Part shown: positions 16,545-24,466 of the stretch, piece by piece
Layout of the letters: each line of letters starts with the position of its first letter
How positions within the stretch are numbered: position 1 is the stretch's first letter
Source: Variovorax atrisoli 110B
GTDB taxonomy: Bacteria; Pseudomonadota; Gammaproteobacteria; Burkholderiales; Burkholderiaceae_C
Direction: 5' to 3'
DNA length: 64,000 nucleotides
NCBI RefSeq assembly: GCF_000382045.1
Contig: NZ_KB907450.1
Location: 1,068,204 to 1,132,203, forward strand
The notes under the pieces: model-generated
Databases searched by the model: none
Told to the model about the DNA's origin: nothing
The model's input: only the letters and a program-made list of their open reading frames with translations
Position numbers and translations under genes: made by a program

Positions 16545-17503
16545 GCGACTCCCGCGCCGGCCGCTTCGAGCACGTTGATCTTTTTCGGGATCAGCTTCAG
16601 GTCGAAGAAGGTGTCGGCGATCTTCTGCTGCTCGCCCAGGATGGCCTTGGTGATCGGCGCGGTGCCGTAGGCCGAGCGGTTCACCGACAGTTCGGCCACC
16701 GGCTTCGGAAGGCCCCAGAGCGTGGCCAGCTCGCCGGCCAGTTCGCCCTTGTTTGCGGCACCCCAGACGTCGACCTTGTTGAGCTCCTCGATCGCGATGG
16801 CCAGCACGTCGGCGTTCTTCGCCACGTAGTCGAGCGAGGAGAAGTAGTAGGCGCGGTTGCCGACCACGCCGGTGGCGTCGGCCAGCACGCGCGCGTCGAG
16901 CGACTTCTCGGCCGCGGCCAGGAACGGGTCCCAGATCACCCACGCGTCGACCGAGCCCTTCTCGAAGGCGGCGCGCGCATCGGCGGGCGGCAGGTAGACC
17001 AGGTTCAGGTCGGCGAACGCGAGGCCGTGCTTCTCGAACAGCTTGACGATGAGGTAATGGACGTTCGAGCCCTTGTTGAGCGCGATCTTCCTGCCCTTGA
17101 GATCGGCCACGGTCTTGATCGTGGAGCCCTTGGGCACCAGCACCGCCTCCGACTGCGGACGCGGCACGGTCGCCCCCACGTAGGCCAGCGGTGCGCCGGC
17201 GGCCTGCGCGAAGATGGGCGGAGCCTCGCCCACGTCGCCGAAGTCGATGGAGCCGACGTTCAGCGCCTCGAGCTGCACGGGGCCGGCGGTGAACTCGGTC
17301 CACTTCACGCTCACGCCCAGGGGCGCGAGGCGTTTTTCGAGCGTGCCGCGGCCCTTGAGCAGCGTGAGATAGCCCTTCTGGTTTCCGATGCGGAACTGGC
17401 GCGCGGGCGACTGCTGCGCCAGCGCGGCGAAGGAGGAAGGCAGCGCGATGGCCGCGGCCGCGCCCTGGATCAGGCGTCGGCGGGGAATGGAGGTGCGTGT
17501 CAT
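16541..17503 (-). CDS. ssuA: Aliphatic sulfonate substrate-binding protein (paralogue 2)
   Basis: A 320-aa SsuA-family periplasmic binding protein with a signal of twin-arginine style ([17 protein letters not shown]) cleaved around ALAQ at ~29. Ligand-site segments include [45 protein letters not shown] and [14 protein letters not shown]. It directly precedes ssuD with an ATGA overlap, so its production is coupled to the monooxygenase. Together with paralogues 1 and 3 it probably widens the range of sulfonates delivered to the single SsuBC pair. Confidence 0.9.
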   Translation of the reverse strand: MTRTSIPRRRLIQGAAAAIALPSSFAALAQQSPARQFRIGNQKGYLTLLKGRGTLEKRLAPLGVSVKWTEFTAGPVQLEALNVGSIDFGDVGEAPPIFAQAAGAPLAYVGATVPRPQSEAVLVPKGSTIKTVADLKGRKIALNKGSNVHYLIVKLFEKHGLAFADLNLVYLPPADARAAFEKGSVDAWVIWDPFLAAAEKSLDARVLADATGVVGNRAYYFSSLDYVAKNADVLAIAIEELNKVDVWGAANKGELAGELATLWGLPKPVAELSVNRSAYGTAPITKAILGEQQKIADTFFDLKLIPKKINVLEAAGAGVA

Positions 17504-17536
17504 GGTTGTGCGGGAACGATCGATGCGTCGAAGGCC

Positions 17537-18562
17537 TCAGGGCTGCGCCGTGACCACGGCTTCGCTGACCTTGATGGGCTTGGGAATGAGCTTCAGCGCG
17601 AAGAAGGTGTCGGCGATCCTTTGCTGGTCGGCCGCGACGGCCGGCGTGATCGGCTTCACGTTGAACTCGTAGCGGCGCAGCGCGAGCTCGACCACGTCGA
17701 CCGGCAGGCCCTGCAGCGGAGCGATCAGCTCGGCCGCCTGGCGCAGGTTCTTCTTGAGCCAGATGCCCTGCTCCACCGAGTCGGCGAACAGCGCGTCGAT
17801 GACCTTCGGGTTGTTCTTCACGAAGCCCCGCTCGCCCAGGTAGTACTGGTAGTTGTTGACCACCTCGGGCGTGCCGTCGGCCAGCACGCGCGCGCCGGTG
17901 GCTTTCTCGGCGGCGGCCTGGAACGGGTCCCAGATCACCCAGGCATCGACGTTCCTGCTCTCGAAGGCGGCGCGGCCGTCGGCGGGCGCGAGGTAGACGG
18001 GCTGGATGTCGGAGAGCTTCAGGCCGTTCTTCTCGAGCTGCTTCACGAGCAGGTAGTGCACGTTGCAGCCCTTGTTGAGCGCGACCTTCCTGCCCTTCAG
18101 GTCGGCGACCGACTTGATGGGCGAATCCTTCGTGACCAGGATGGCCTCGGCGCGCGGCGCGGCCGGGTCGTAGCCGAAGTAGACGAACTTGGCGCCCGCG
18201 GCCTGCGCGAAGATGGGCGGCGCCTCGCCGACGTAGCCCACGTCGACCGCGCCCACGTTCAGGCCTTCGAGCAACTGGGGGCCGGCCGGGAACTCGACCC
18301 ACTTCACGCCGAAGCCCAGCGGCGCGAGCTTCTTCTCGAGCGTGCCCTGCGCCTTCTGCAGCACGAACAGGCTGGCCGACTTCTGGTAGCCGATGCGCAG
18401 TTCGCCCTTGCCTTGGGCATGCGCCGAGGCGGCGGAGATGAAACTCACGATCAGCGCGATGGCGCTGACCACGATGGCGCTGATCAGCAGATCGCGCAGG
18501 CCGCGCCAGAAGGAGCGCGGCGGCACTTCGAGCACGGGGTCTTCGGTTGCGACGGGGTTCAT
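17537..18562 (-). CDS. ssuA: Aliphatic sulfonate substrate-binding protein (paralogue 3), unusual N-terminus
   Basis: A 341-aa SsuA-family protein whose binding domain ([62 protein letters not shown]) is close to paralogue 2. The N-terminus is odd. About 25 polar residues with [11 protein letters not shown] precede a ~24-residue hydrophobic stretch ending AHAQ, longer than a normal signal peptide and similar in style to the first membrane segment of an ABC permease. It may be a long signal or an uncleaved anchor. ATG at 18560-18562 follows AAGGA at good distance. The gap upstream (18563-18734) is filled by repeat copy 2. Confidence 0.88.
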   Translation of the reverse strand: MNPVATEDPVLEVPPRSFWRGLRDLLISAIVVSAIALIVSFISAASAHAQGKGELRIGYQKSASLFVLQKAQGTLEKKLAPLGFGVKWVEFPAGPQLLEGLNVGAVDVGYVGEAPPIFAQAAGAKFVYFGYDPAAPRAEAILVTKDSPIKSVADLKGRKVALNKGCNVHYLLVKQLEKNGLKLSDIQPVYLAPADGRAAFESRNVDAWVIWDPFQAAAEKATGARVLADGTPEVVNNYQYYLGERGFVKNNPKVIDALFADSVEQGIWLKKNLRQAAELIAPLQGLPVDVVELALRRYEFNVKPITPAVAADQQRIADTFFALKLIPKPIKVSEAVVTAQP

Positions 18563-18635
18563 GCGTGGATTCCTTGGTGCAAAACGTCGGGCAAAGGCTG
18601 GCCCACGGCACGCGATGTGCCGGAAGCCTTTTCGT

Positions 18636-18731
18636 GGAACACCGCGGAACCGGCTTTGCCGGGCCGCAGGTGTTGCCCCCGGTAGGGGCTGGCGAAGCGG
18701 CACGAAGTGCCGCGCAGCCTGGGGGCGAGCC
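18636..18731 (-). repeat. Intercistronic structured repeat, copy 2
   Basis: In the gene direction it starts GGCTCGCCCCCAGGC just after the ssuE stop (18735) and ends CCGCGGTGTTCC. AACACC pairs with GGTGTT and GCGG with CCGC around the CCGGCAAAGCCGG core. It is a full-length copy of the family also seen at 12589, 20989, 46583, 47624 and 55327. Confidence 0.88.
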
Positions 18732-18734
18732 CCG

Positions 18735-19319
18735 CTAGACGCTACATCGCACGCGGGAAAACGGCACCGGCTCGAAGCCGTGCGTGGCAGGCAGCTTGAG
18801 GCCTTCGGTAGCGAGCACCTCGACGGCCTCGTTGAGTCGCTCGGCCAGGTCGTTGTGGACCTGGTAGGCGTTCTCGGGCGTCAGCGCGATCTGCGATTCG
18901 CTGGCGTACACGCCCGGCAGGATGTGGCGCGCCGACAGCGACTGCAGCACGGGCCGCAGTGCGTAGTCGAGCGCGAGCATGTGGTGCGGGCTGCCGCCGG
19001 TGGCCAGCGGCAGCACTGTCTTGCCCTTCAGCGCGTTCTGCGAGAGCAGATCGAGGAAGACCTTGAGCAGGCCGCTGTAGGCCGCCTTGTAGACCGGCGT
19101 GGCCACCACGATCACGCGGGCGGCCGCCACCTGGGCGATGGCCCGTTCGATGGCCGGGTGGTTCCACTCGGCCAGGAGCAGCGCCTGCGCCGGCAGTTCG
19201 CGAACGGCGAGCCGCTCGATCCGCGCGTGACGCTGGGCCAGCCGCTCACCCACCGCGTCGAGCAAGGCGGTTGAGCGGGATGGGGCCGTGGGGCTGCCGG
19301 CAATCAGGAGAACGGACAC
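18735..19319 (-). CDS. ssuE: NADPH-dependent FMN reductase
   Basis: A 194-aa flavodoxin-fold reductase supplying FMNH2 to SsuD. Marks are the N-terminal VLLIAGSPTAPSRST phosphate loop, VVATPVYKAAYSGLLKVFLDLL and PLATGGSPHHMLALDYALRP, which match SsuE/MsuE. The start is taken as GTG at 19317-19319, with TAAGG seven bases before it; no ATG fits, and the longer frame to 19397 runs through the repeat region and is rejected. It is the second gene of the operon, between the sulfate-binding protein and the sulfonate-binding proteins. Confidence 0.92.
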   Translation of the reverse strand: MSVLLIAGSPTAPSRSTALLDAVGERLAQRHARIERLAVRELPAQALLLAEWNHPAIERAIAQVAAARVIVVATPVYKAAYSGLLKVFLDLLSQNALKGKTVLPLATGGSPHHMLALDYALRPVLQSLSARHILPGVYASESQIALTPENAYQVHNDLAERLNEAVEVLATEGLKLPATHGFEPVPFSRVRCSV

Positions 19320-19390
19320 GGAAAACCTTAGTTCGATGAAAACAAGCGCGAATTCGTGGGGGCCGCCGCGCACGGCCGCCCGAAGCGGCC

Positions 19391-19452
19391 TGCCCACCCC
19401 CGGCAGGGGGTTGGCGAAGCGACGCGCGGTGCGCGCAGCCTGCGGGCGAGCC
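19391..19452 (-). repeat. Intercistronic structured repeat, copy 3 (truncated)
   Basis: Only the half that begins GGCTCGCCCGCAGGC (gene direction) and reaches the CCCCC...GGGGG stem is present. The AACACC/GGTGTT half is missing and the sequence runs into GGCCGCTTCGGGCGGCC-like GC-rich DNA. It lies right after the stop of the sulfate-binding protein gene (19455). Confidence 0.65.
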
Positions 19453-19454
19453 AG

Positions 19455-20504
19455 TTACTTCTGTTTTGTGGTGTAGATCTGGTCGAAGGAGCCGCCGTCG
19501 GCGAAGTGCTCCTTGTCGGCCTTCGCCCAGCCGCCGAAGGCCTGGTCGATGGTCACCAGCGTGAGCTTGGGGAACTGCTTGTCGTACTTGGCCTTGGCCT
19601 TCTCGGAGGTCGGGCGGTAAAAGTTGCGCCCGGCGATGTCCTGGCCTTCGTCGGAGTACAGGTACTTCAGGTACTCCTCGGCCACCTCGCGCGTGCCCTT
19701 CTTGTCGACGACCTTGTCGACCACCGACACGCTGGGCTCGGCCAGGATGGAGATCGACGGCACCACGATCTCGAACTTCTCGGGGCCGAATTCCTTCAGC
19801 GCCAGGAAGGCTTCGTTCTCCCAGGCCAGCAGCACGTCGCCCACGCCGCGCTGCACGAAGGTGATGGTCGCGCCGCGCGCGCCGGTGTCGAGCACGGGCA
19901 CGTTCTTGAACAGGTTGCCGATGTATTCCTTGGCCTTCGCGTCGCCGCCGTACTTGCGCTTGGCGAATTCCCAGGCGGCCAGGTAGTTCCAGCGGGCGCC
20001 GCCCGAGGTCTTGGGGTTGGGGGTGATCACCTGCACGCCGGGCTTGACCAGGTCGTCCCAGTCCTTCAGGCCCTTGGGATTGCCCTTCTTCACCAGGAAC
20101 ACGATGGTCGAGGTGTAGGGAGCGGAGTTGTGCGGCAGGCGCTTCTGCCAGTCGGCCTTGACCAGGCCGCCGTGCGAGACCAGCGCGTCGATGTCGCCGC
20201 CCAGTGCCAGCGTGGCCACGTCGGCGTCGATGCCGTCGATGATCGAGCGGGCCTGCTTGCCCGAGCCGCCGTGCGACTGCTTGACCGTCACGTCCTGGCC
20301 GGTCTTGGCCTTCCAGTACTTGGCGAAGGCCTGATTGTAGTCCACGTAGAGCTCGCGGGTCGGGTCGTACGACACGTTCAGCAGCGTCACGGGGCCCTTG
20401 GCAGCCGCCGCGCCTTGGGCGAGCGCCGGCAATGCCGACAGGGCCATGGCACCGGCCACGCCGGCACCCAGGGAAAGCTTGATAAAGTCGCGGCGAAGGC
20501 TCAT
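19455..20504 (-). CDS. Sulfate ABC transporter substrate-binding protein
   Basis: A 349-aa Sbp/CysP-type periplasmic sulfate-binding protein. Residues 1-~29 are an export signal ([15 protein letters not shown], twin-arginine-like, cleavage near ALAQ). Sulfate-binding family marks are [41 protein letters not shown] and VLLAWENEA. No CysT/CysW permease or CysA ATPase is in this window, so it must work with a transporter encoded elsewhere. It is the first gene of the 11-gene minus-strand sulfur operon, behind a promoter region with a LysR-type dyad. Confidence 0.94.
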   Translation of the reverse strand: MSLRRDFIKLSLGAGVAGAMALSALPALAQGAAAAKGPVTLLNVSYDPTRELYVDYNQAFAKYWKAKTGQDVTVKQSHGGSGKQARSIIDGIDADVATLALGGDIDALVSHGGLVKADWQKRLPHNSAPYTSTIVFLVKKGNPKGLKDWDDLVKPGVQVITPNPKTSGGARWNYLAAWEFAKRKYGGDAKAKEYIGNLFKNVPVLDTGARGATITFVQRGVGDVLLAWENEAFLALKEFGPEKFEIVVPSISILAEPSVSVVDKVVDKKGTREVAEEYLKYLYSDEGQDIAGRNFYRPTSEKAKAKYDKQFPKLTLVTIDQAFGGWAKADKEHFADGGSFDQIYTTKQK

Positions 20505-20560
20505 GGTGTCTTGCTCTTAAAAGGCATATCGATGAAGCTGCGTATTCTCAATACGACATA

Positions 20561-20593
20561 TAGAAACTGGAACGACCAAGTTTTCAGTTCTAA
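20561..20593. promoter_or_regulatory. Candidate LysR-type (CysB/SsuR-like) operator for the sulfur operon
   Basis: TAGAAACTG (20561-20569) and CAGTTCTAA (20585-20593) form an inverted repeat with a 15-bp spacer, about 60-90 bp upstream of the first operon gene, in an AT-rich 174-bp gap between divergent genes. Layout and position suit a LysR-type activator such as CysB or SsuR. The site could also affect yggX on the other strand. Confidence 0.45.
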
Positions 20594-20678
20594 ATAGCCA
20601 AATCAACTAAGCAGCCCGCCGCCGGCTCCCCCGGTTTTTCCCGTATCCCCACTTTTTCCCGTTCAGAAGGCAACAGAA

Positions 20679-20954
20679 ATGGCACGCATGGTTCAGTGCA
20701 TCAAGCTCGGCAAAGAGGCCGAAGGTCTCGACTTCCCGCCCTACCCCGGCGAACTGGGCAAGCGGATCTGGGAAAGCGTCAGCAAGGAAGCCTGGGCCGC
20801 CTGGCTCAAGCAGCAGACCATGCTGGTCAACGAGAACCGGCTGAACCTGGCCGATCTGCGCGCCCGCCAGTACCTGGCTCGGCAGATGGAAAAGCACTTC
20901 TTCGGCGAAGGCGCCGACGTGGCGCAAGGCTACGTCCCCCCCACGGCCCCCTGA
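20679..20954 (+). CDS. yggX: Fe(2+)-trafficking / oxidative damage protection protein YggX
   Basis: A 91-aa protein matching YggX over its full length: [21 protein letters not shown] with the conserved Cys7, [21 protein letters not shown], and [24 protein letters not shown]. It is cytoplasmic and protects Fe-S enzymes from oxidation. It is divergent from the sulfur operon. The ATG at 20679 is the family-standard start. Repeat copy 4 and mnmC follow. Confidence 0.96.
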   Translation: MARMVQCIKLGKEAEGLDFPPYPGELGKRIWESVSKEAWAAWLKQQTMLVNENRLNLADLRARQYLARQMEKHFFGEGADVAQGYVPPTAP

Positions 20955-20968
20955 CAGTCACCCCGCGA

Positions 20969-22900
20969 TTGCCGCCCACCTCTTCCTCGGGAAACACCGC
21001 AGAACCGGCTTCGCCGGGCTGCAGGTGTTGCCCCCTCGAAGGGGGTGGGCGAAGCGACACGAAGTGCGCGAAGCCTGGGGGTGAGCCTGTTACCTGGCGC
21101 GCAGACGGCGTTCCCCGCAGCGAGCGCTTCGACGACATCTATCACACAGAAACCGGCGCACTGGCTCAGTCGCGCCACGTCTTCCTCGGCGGCTGTGGCC
21201 TGCCGCAGGCCTGGGGCGGACAGCCCCAGTGGCGGATTCTCGAAACCGGCTTCGGCCTGGGCCTCAATTTCCTGACGACCTGGCAGGCGTGGCGCGCCGA
21301 CCCGGCACGCCCGCGGCTGCTGCACTTCGTTTCGGTGGAGGCCCATCCGGTCTCGGCCGCCGACCTGCTGCGCGCGGCGGGCGCCTATCCTGAGCTGGCT
21401 CCGCTGGCCGCCGAACTGGCTGCGCAGTGGAACGGCCTGCTGCCGGGCTTCCATCGGCTGGCCTTCGACGATGGCCGCGTGCTGCTCACGCTGTGCGTAG
21501 GCGACGTGCAGCCGATGCTGCGTGCCCAGCGCTTCGAGGCCGACAGCATCTTTCTAGACGGCTTCAGTCCCCGGCAGAACCCTGAAATGTGGTCGCCGGA
21601 CACGCTCAAGGCGGTGTCGCGCTTCGCCCGCCAGGGCACGCGCATCGCCACCTGGACCATCGCGCGGGCGATCCGCGACGCGCTGGCGCAGCAGGGCTTC
21701 GTCATCGAGAAGCGTCCCGGCCTGCCGCCCAAGCGCGACTGCCTGTGCGGCACCTTCGCCCCCGCCTGGACCGTGCGCCGACGCGAGCCCGTGCCCGAGC
21801 GCGTCGATGCGCCGGGCCGCTGCGCCGTCGTCGGCGCGGGCCTGGCAGGCGCCGCCGTGGCTGCCAGCCTTGCGCGTCGCGGCTGGCAGGTGACGGTGCT
21901 CGATGCGGCCGACTGGCCCGCGTCCGGTGCGTCGTCGTTGCCTGTCGGCATGCTGGCACCGCATGTTTCGCCCGACGACGCGCTGCTCTCGCGGCTCACG
22001 CGGGCAGGCATCCGCGCGACGTGGATCGAACTCGAGCGCCTGCTCGAAGAAGGCCGCGACTGGTGCGCCACCGGCGTGCTGGAACGCCGGCCCGATGGCG
22101 ATGTGCGCGTGCCCGCCGGCTGGAGCAGCCATGGGCCGAACGAATCCTGGCCCGCCGATGCCGATCGTCTGGCCGCAGCCGGCCTGTCCACCGAAACGCC
22201 CGCGATCTGGCACGCGCGCGCGGCCTGGGTGAAGCCTTGGCGGCTGATCGCAGCCTGGCTACGCCAGCCGGGCGTCGAGTTCCGCGGCGGCTGCCGGGTG
22301 GAACGGCTGGAGCGGCATCCGGACGGCTGGCGGCTGTTCGATGCTTCGGGCGGGTTGCTGGCCGAAGCGGACCGCGTCGTCATCTGCGCCGGCTTCGAAT
22401 CGGGCCGCTTCGCACCCGCCCTGCCATTGCAGCCGGTGCGAGGACAGGTCGCCTTCGGCCCGATGCCCGACGACAGCACGCCGCTGCCCCACACGCCGAT
22501 CAACGGCGACGGCCATCTGGTCGCCCACGTCCCCGGCGAGCGCGGCGAAGCCCCGATGTGGCTGGCCGGTGCGACCTTCGACCGCGACAGCACCAGCCTC
22601 GAACCCACCGCGGCAGACAGCGCCGCGAACCGAGAGCGCCTCGCACGCCTGCACCCGTCCGCCGCCCAGGCGTTGGCCGACGCCGAGAGTCACGCATGGG
22701 TCGGCGTCCGATGCGCCTCGGGCGACCGGCGCCCGCTCGCAGGCCCGGTCGACGCCGGCCTCTGGGCGTGCACGGCGCTGGGCTCGCGCGGCCTGAGCTT
22801 CGCGGCCCTGTGTGCCGAGCTGCTCGCCGCGCAGTGGCATGCCGAGCCGCTGCCCCTGCCCGCCACGCTGGCCAAGGCGCTCGGCACCCAAAGGCTCTGA
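20969..22900 (+). CDS. mnmC: Bifunctional tRNA mnm5s2U34 methyltransferase / FAD oxidoreductase
   Basis: The protein has both MnmC domains. The N-terminal methyltransferase (MnmC1/MnmD) shows ILETGFGLGLNFLTTW and LDGFSPRQNPEMWS. The C-terminal FAD oxidoreductase (MnmC2) shows CAVVGAGLAGAAVAASLARRGW and a GSRGLSFAA end. It completes the 5-methylaminomethyl modification of the tRNA wobble uridine. The start is a puzzle. Homology begins near E-P-V-T-W at 21083, but no ATG, GTG or TTG lies in frame between there and TTG 20969, because repeat copy 4 fills the interval. The coordinates use that TTG, which would add ~38 residues encoded mostly by the repeat. A CTG or other rare start nearer 21083 is possible. 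Confidence 0.88.
   Translation: MPPTSSSGNTAEPASPGCRCCPLEGGGRSDTKCAKPGGEPVTWRADGVPRSERFDDIYHTETGALAQSRHVFLGGCGLPQAWGGQPQWRILETGFGLGLNFLTTWQAWRADPARPRLLHFVSVEAHPVSAADLLRAAGAYPELAPLAAELAAQWNGLLPGFHRLAFDDGRVLLTLCVGDVQPMLRAQRFEADSIFLDGFSPRQNPEMWSPDTLKAVSRFARQGTRIATWTIARAIRDALAQQGFVIEKRPGLPPKRDCLCGTFAPAWTVRRREPVPERVDAPGRCAVVGAGLAGAAVAASLARRGWQVTVLDAADWPASGASSLPVGMLAPHVSPDDALLSRLTRAGIRATWIELERLLEEGRDWCATGVLERRPDGDVRVPAGWSSHGPNESWPADADRLAAAGLSTETPAIWHARAAWVKPWRLIAAWLRQPGVEFRGGCRVERLERHPDGWRLFDASGGLLAEADRVVICAGFESGRFAPALPLQPVRGQVAFGPMPDDSTPLPHTPINGDGHLVAHVPGERGEAPMWLAGATFDRDSTSLEPTAADSAANRERLARLHPSAAQALADAESHAWVGVRCASGDRRPLAGPVDAGLWACTALGSRGLSFAALCAELLAAQWHAEPLPLPATLAKALGTQRL
20989..21087 (+). repeat. 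Intercistronic structured repeat, copy 4, inverted relative to genes
   Basis: It reads GGAAACACCGC...GGCTTCGCCGGGCTGC...CTGGGGGTGAGCC on the plus strand. Unlike the other six copies, it lies in the opposite orientation to its flanking genes (yggX and mnmC, both plus). Its last bases GAGCC are also the first recognisable codons of mnmC (E-P-V-T-W), so the element overlaps the start of that gene. Confidence 0.85.
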
Positions 22901-22908
22901 ATCGCGTC

Positions 22909-23244
22909 CTAGCTGGCGCCCTTCACCGCCGGCGCCAGCATGTGGTCGATGCGGCTGTCGCCATACGTGCGCAGCACTTCGGAGATCACGACCTTGTAGC
23001 CGTCGAGCCAGTTCGCCTGCGCGGCCTTGGCCTGCTGGTGCGCGGGATGCCGGATCAGCGCCTGCAGGCTTTCGAGCGAGTCCCAGTAGTAGACGTTCGA
23101 CACCAGGCCGTTTCCTGGGTTTTCCCAGGTTTCCTCGCCCAGGTAGCCAGGCAGCGACTTCGCGGCGGCGGCGATGGTCTGGTCGAGGCGGTGGAACTCG
23201 TCGTCGAATTGCTTGCTGGCGAAGATGAAGGTGGCGGAGTACAT
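22909..23244 (-). CDS. Antibiotic biosynthesis monooxygenase (ABM) domain protein
   Basis: A 111-aa single-domain protein of the dimeric alpha+beta barrel (ABM) type. It begins MYSATFIFASKQFDDEFHRLD, has LPGYLGEETWENP and VYYWDSLESLQALIRHP, and ends with KGAS. Such proteins are small monooxygenases or heme-binding/stress proteins; the exact role is open. ATG at 23242-23244 is the only start giving the family length. It converges with mnmC (8-bp gap) and is divergent from the transglutaminase-like gene, sharing the 114-bp gap 23245-23358. Confidence 0.8.
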   Translation of the reverse strand: MYSATFIFASKQFDDEFHRLDQTIAAAAKSLPGYLGEETWENPGNGLVSNVYYWDSLESLQALIRHPAHQQAKAAQANWLDGYKVVISEVLRTYGDSRIDHMLAPAVKGAS

Positions 23245-23358
23245 GGCGGCGCGGTATCTCCTCGATGTCTCGATGGAACGGAGTGGGCGGGCGAGAGGGC
23301 GTCGATTCTGCGGCATGGCGCGTACGGCGCCGCGCTTTTGCAGGGCGAAGGCACGAGA

Positions 23359-24276
23359 ATGCGGCGCATGGCCATCCAGTACGACATCAGGCACACCACC
23401 GTCTACCGCTACAGCAAGCCGGTCAGCTTCGGGCTGCACCGCGTGATGTTCCGTCCGCGCGACAGCCACGACCTGCGCGTGCTGGCCACCGACCTGCAGG
23501 TGAGCCCCGAGGCGAACACGCGGCTCATCCAGGACCCCAACTCCAACTCCGTTGCGCTGGTGCAGCCGCTGGGCGAAGCCACCGAGCTGCGCATCGTGTG
23601 CTCCTTCACGATCGAGCACGTGCCGCCCTCGCAGCGCGACCTGTTGACGCTCGACCCGTCGGCCGAGTTCCTGCCTTTCGCTTACTCGGTGCAGGAGCGC
23701 CTCGACCTCGAGCACTACCTGCGCCCGCACCACGACGACGACGGGCAAGGCACCCTGATCCGCTGGGCCCACCAGTTCCTGCGCAGCGACAAGCCCAACA
23801 GCACGCGCGAGGTGCTCACGCGCATGAACGCGCACATCGGCCAGAGCTTCGAGTACAAGGCGCGCGACGAGGAAGGCACCCAGACGCCGCTGGAGACGCT
23901 GGCGCTGGGCAGCGGCAGCTGCCGCGACTACGCGCTGCTGATGATGGAAGCCACGCGCCGCCTGGGCATTGCGACGCGCTTCGTCTCCGGCTATCTCTAC
24001 GACGCGGCACTCGACACCGCCGCGCGCACGCAGGGAGAGCCCGACTCGATGACCGGCGCCGGCACCACGCACGCCTGGCTGCAGGCCTACCTGCCGGGCG
24101 TGGGCTGGCTTGCCTTCGACCCCACCAACAACCTCATGGGCAGCGGCCAGCTGATCCGCGTGGGCGTGGCGCGCGACCCTGCGCTGGCGGCGCCCATCTC
24201 GGGCAGCTGGTTCGGCGACCCGGAGGCCTACGAGGGCCTGGAAGCCACGGTGCTCGTCACGCGCCGCGAGGGCTGA
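23359..24276 (+). CDS. Transglutaminase-like cysteine peptidase family protein
   Basis: A 305-aa protein with an N-terminal beta-rich domain (bacterial transglutaminase-like N region; YDIRHTTVYRYSKPVSFG) and a transglutaminase core. The catalytic triad is visible as Cys188 (GSGSCRDYA), His238 (GTTHAWLQAYLPG) and Asp254 (WLAFDPTNN). No signal peptide is seen. Members act as peptidases or amide-forming enzymes, often with unknown substrates. The ATG at 23359 follows AAGG by seven bases; a second ATG at 23368 is possible. No operon partner is evident. Confidence 0.85.
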   Translation: MRRMAIQYDIRHTTVYRYSKPVSFGLHRVMFRPRDSHDLRVLATDLQVSPEANTRLIQDPNSNSVALVQPLGEATELRIVCSFTIEHVPPSQRDLLTLDPSAEFLPFAYSVQERLDLEHYLRPHHDDDGQGTLIRWAHQFLRSDKPNSTREVLTRMNAHIGQSFEYKARDEEGTQTPLETLALGSGSCRDYALLMMEATRRLGIATRFVSGYLYDAALDTAARTQGEPDSMTGAGTTHAWLQAYLPGVGWLAFDPTNNLMGSGQLIRVGVARDPALAAPISGSWFGDPEAYEGLEATVLVTRREG

Positions 24277-24466
24277 CGGCGACACGACCTCCACGGCTGT
24301 CGCGCAAGTGATAGCCGCTGCGGGAAATCCCCCACGGGCGGCTTCGGCATCGCCTCTACGCTGCGCCGCCGGCCAGCGAAATAGCACGGTCGTTCTACGC
24401 GATCGCGGGTGCAGCGCCGCGCCGGTCCTATTCCAAGAACCTGAAAAAAACGGAGAGAGACACCCC

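Noticed and set aside
15372..18611. A ~1080-residue fusion frame joining ssuD to upstream sequence
   Set aside because: The part upstream of 16544 is Arg/Gly-rich out-of-frame translation of two ssuA paralogues; only the ssuD part is real.
18563..18734. An extra small gene between ssuE and the third ssuA paralogue
   Set aside because: The short open frames here are translations of repeat copy 2 and have no plausible start and ribosome site.
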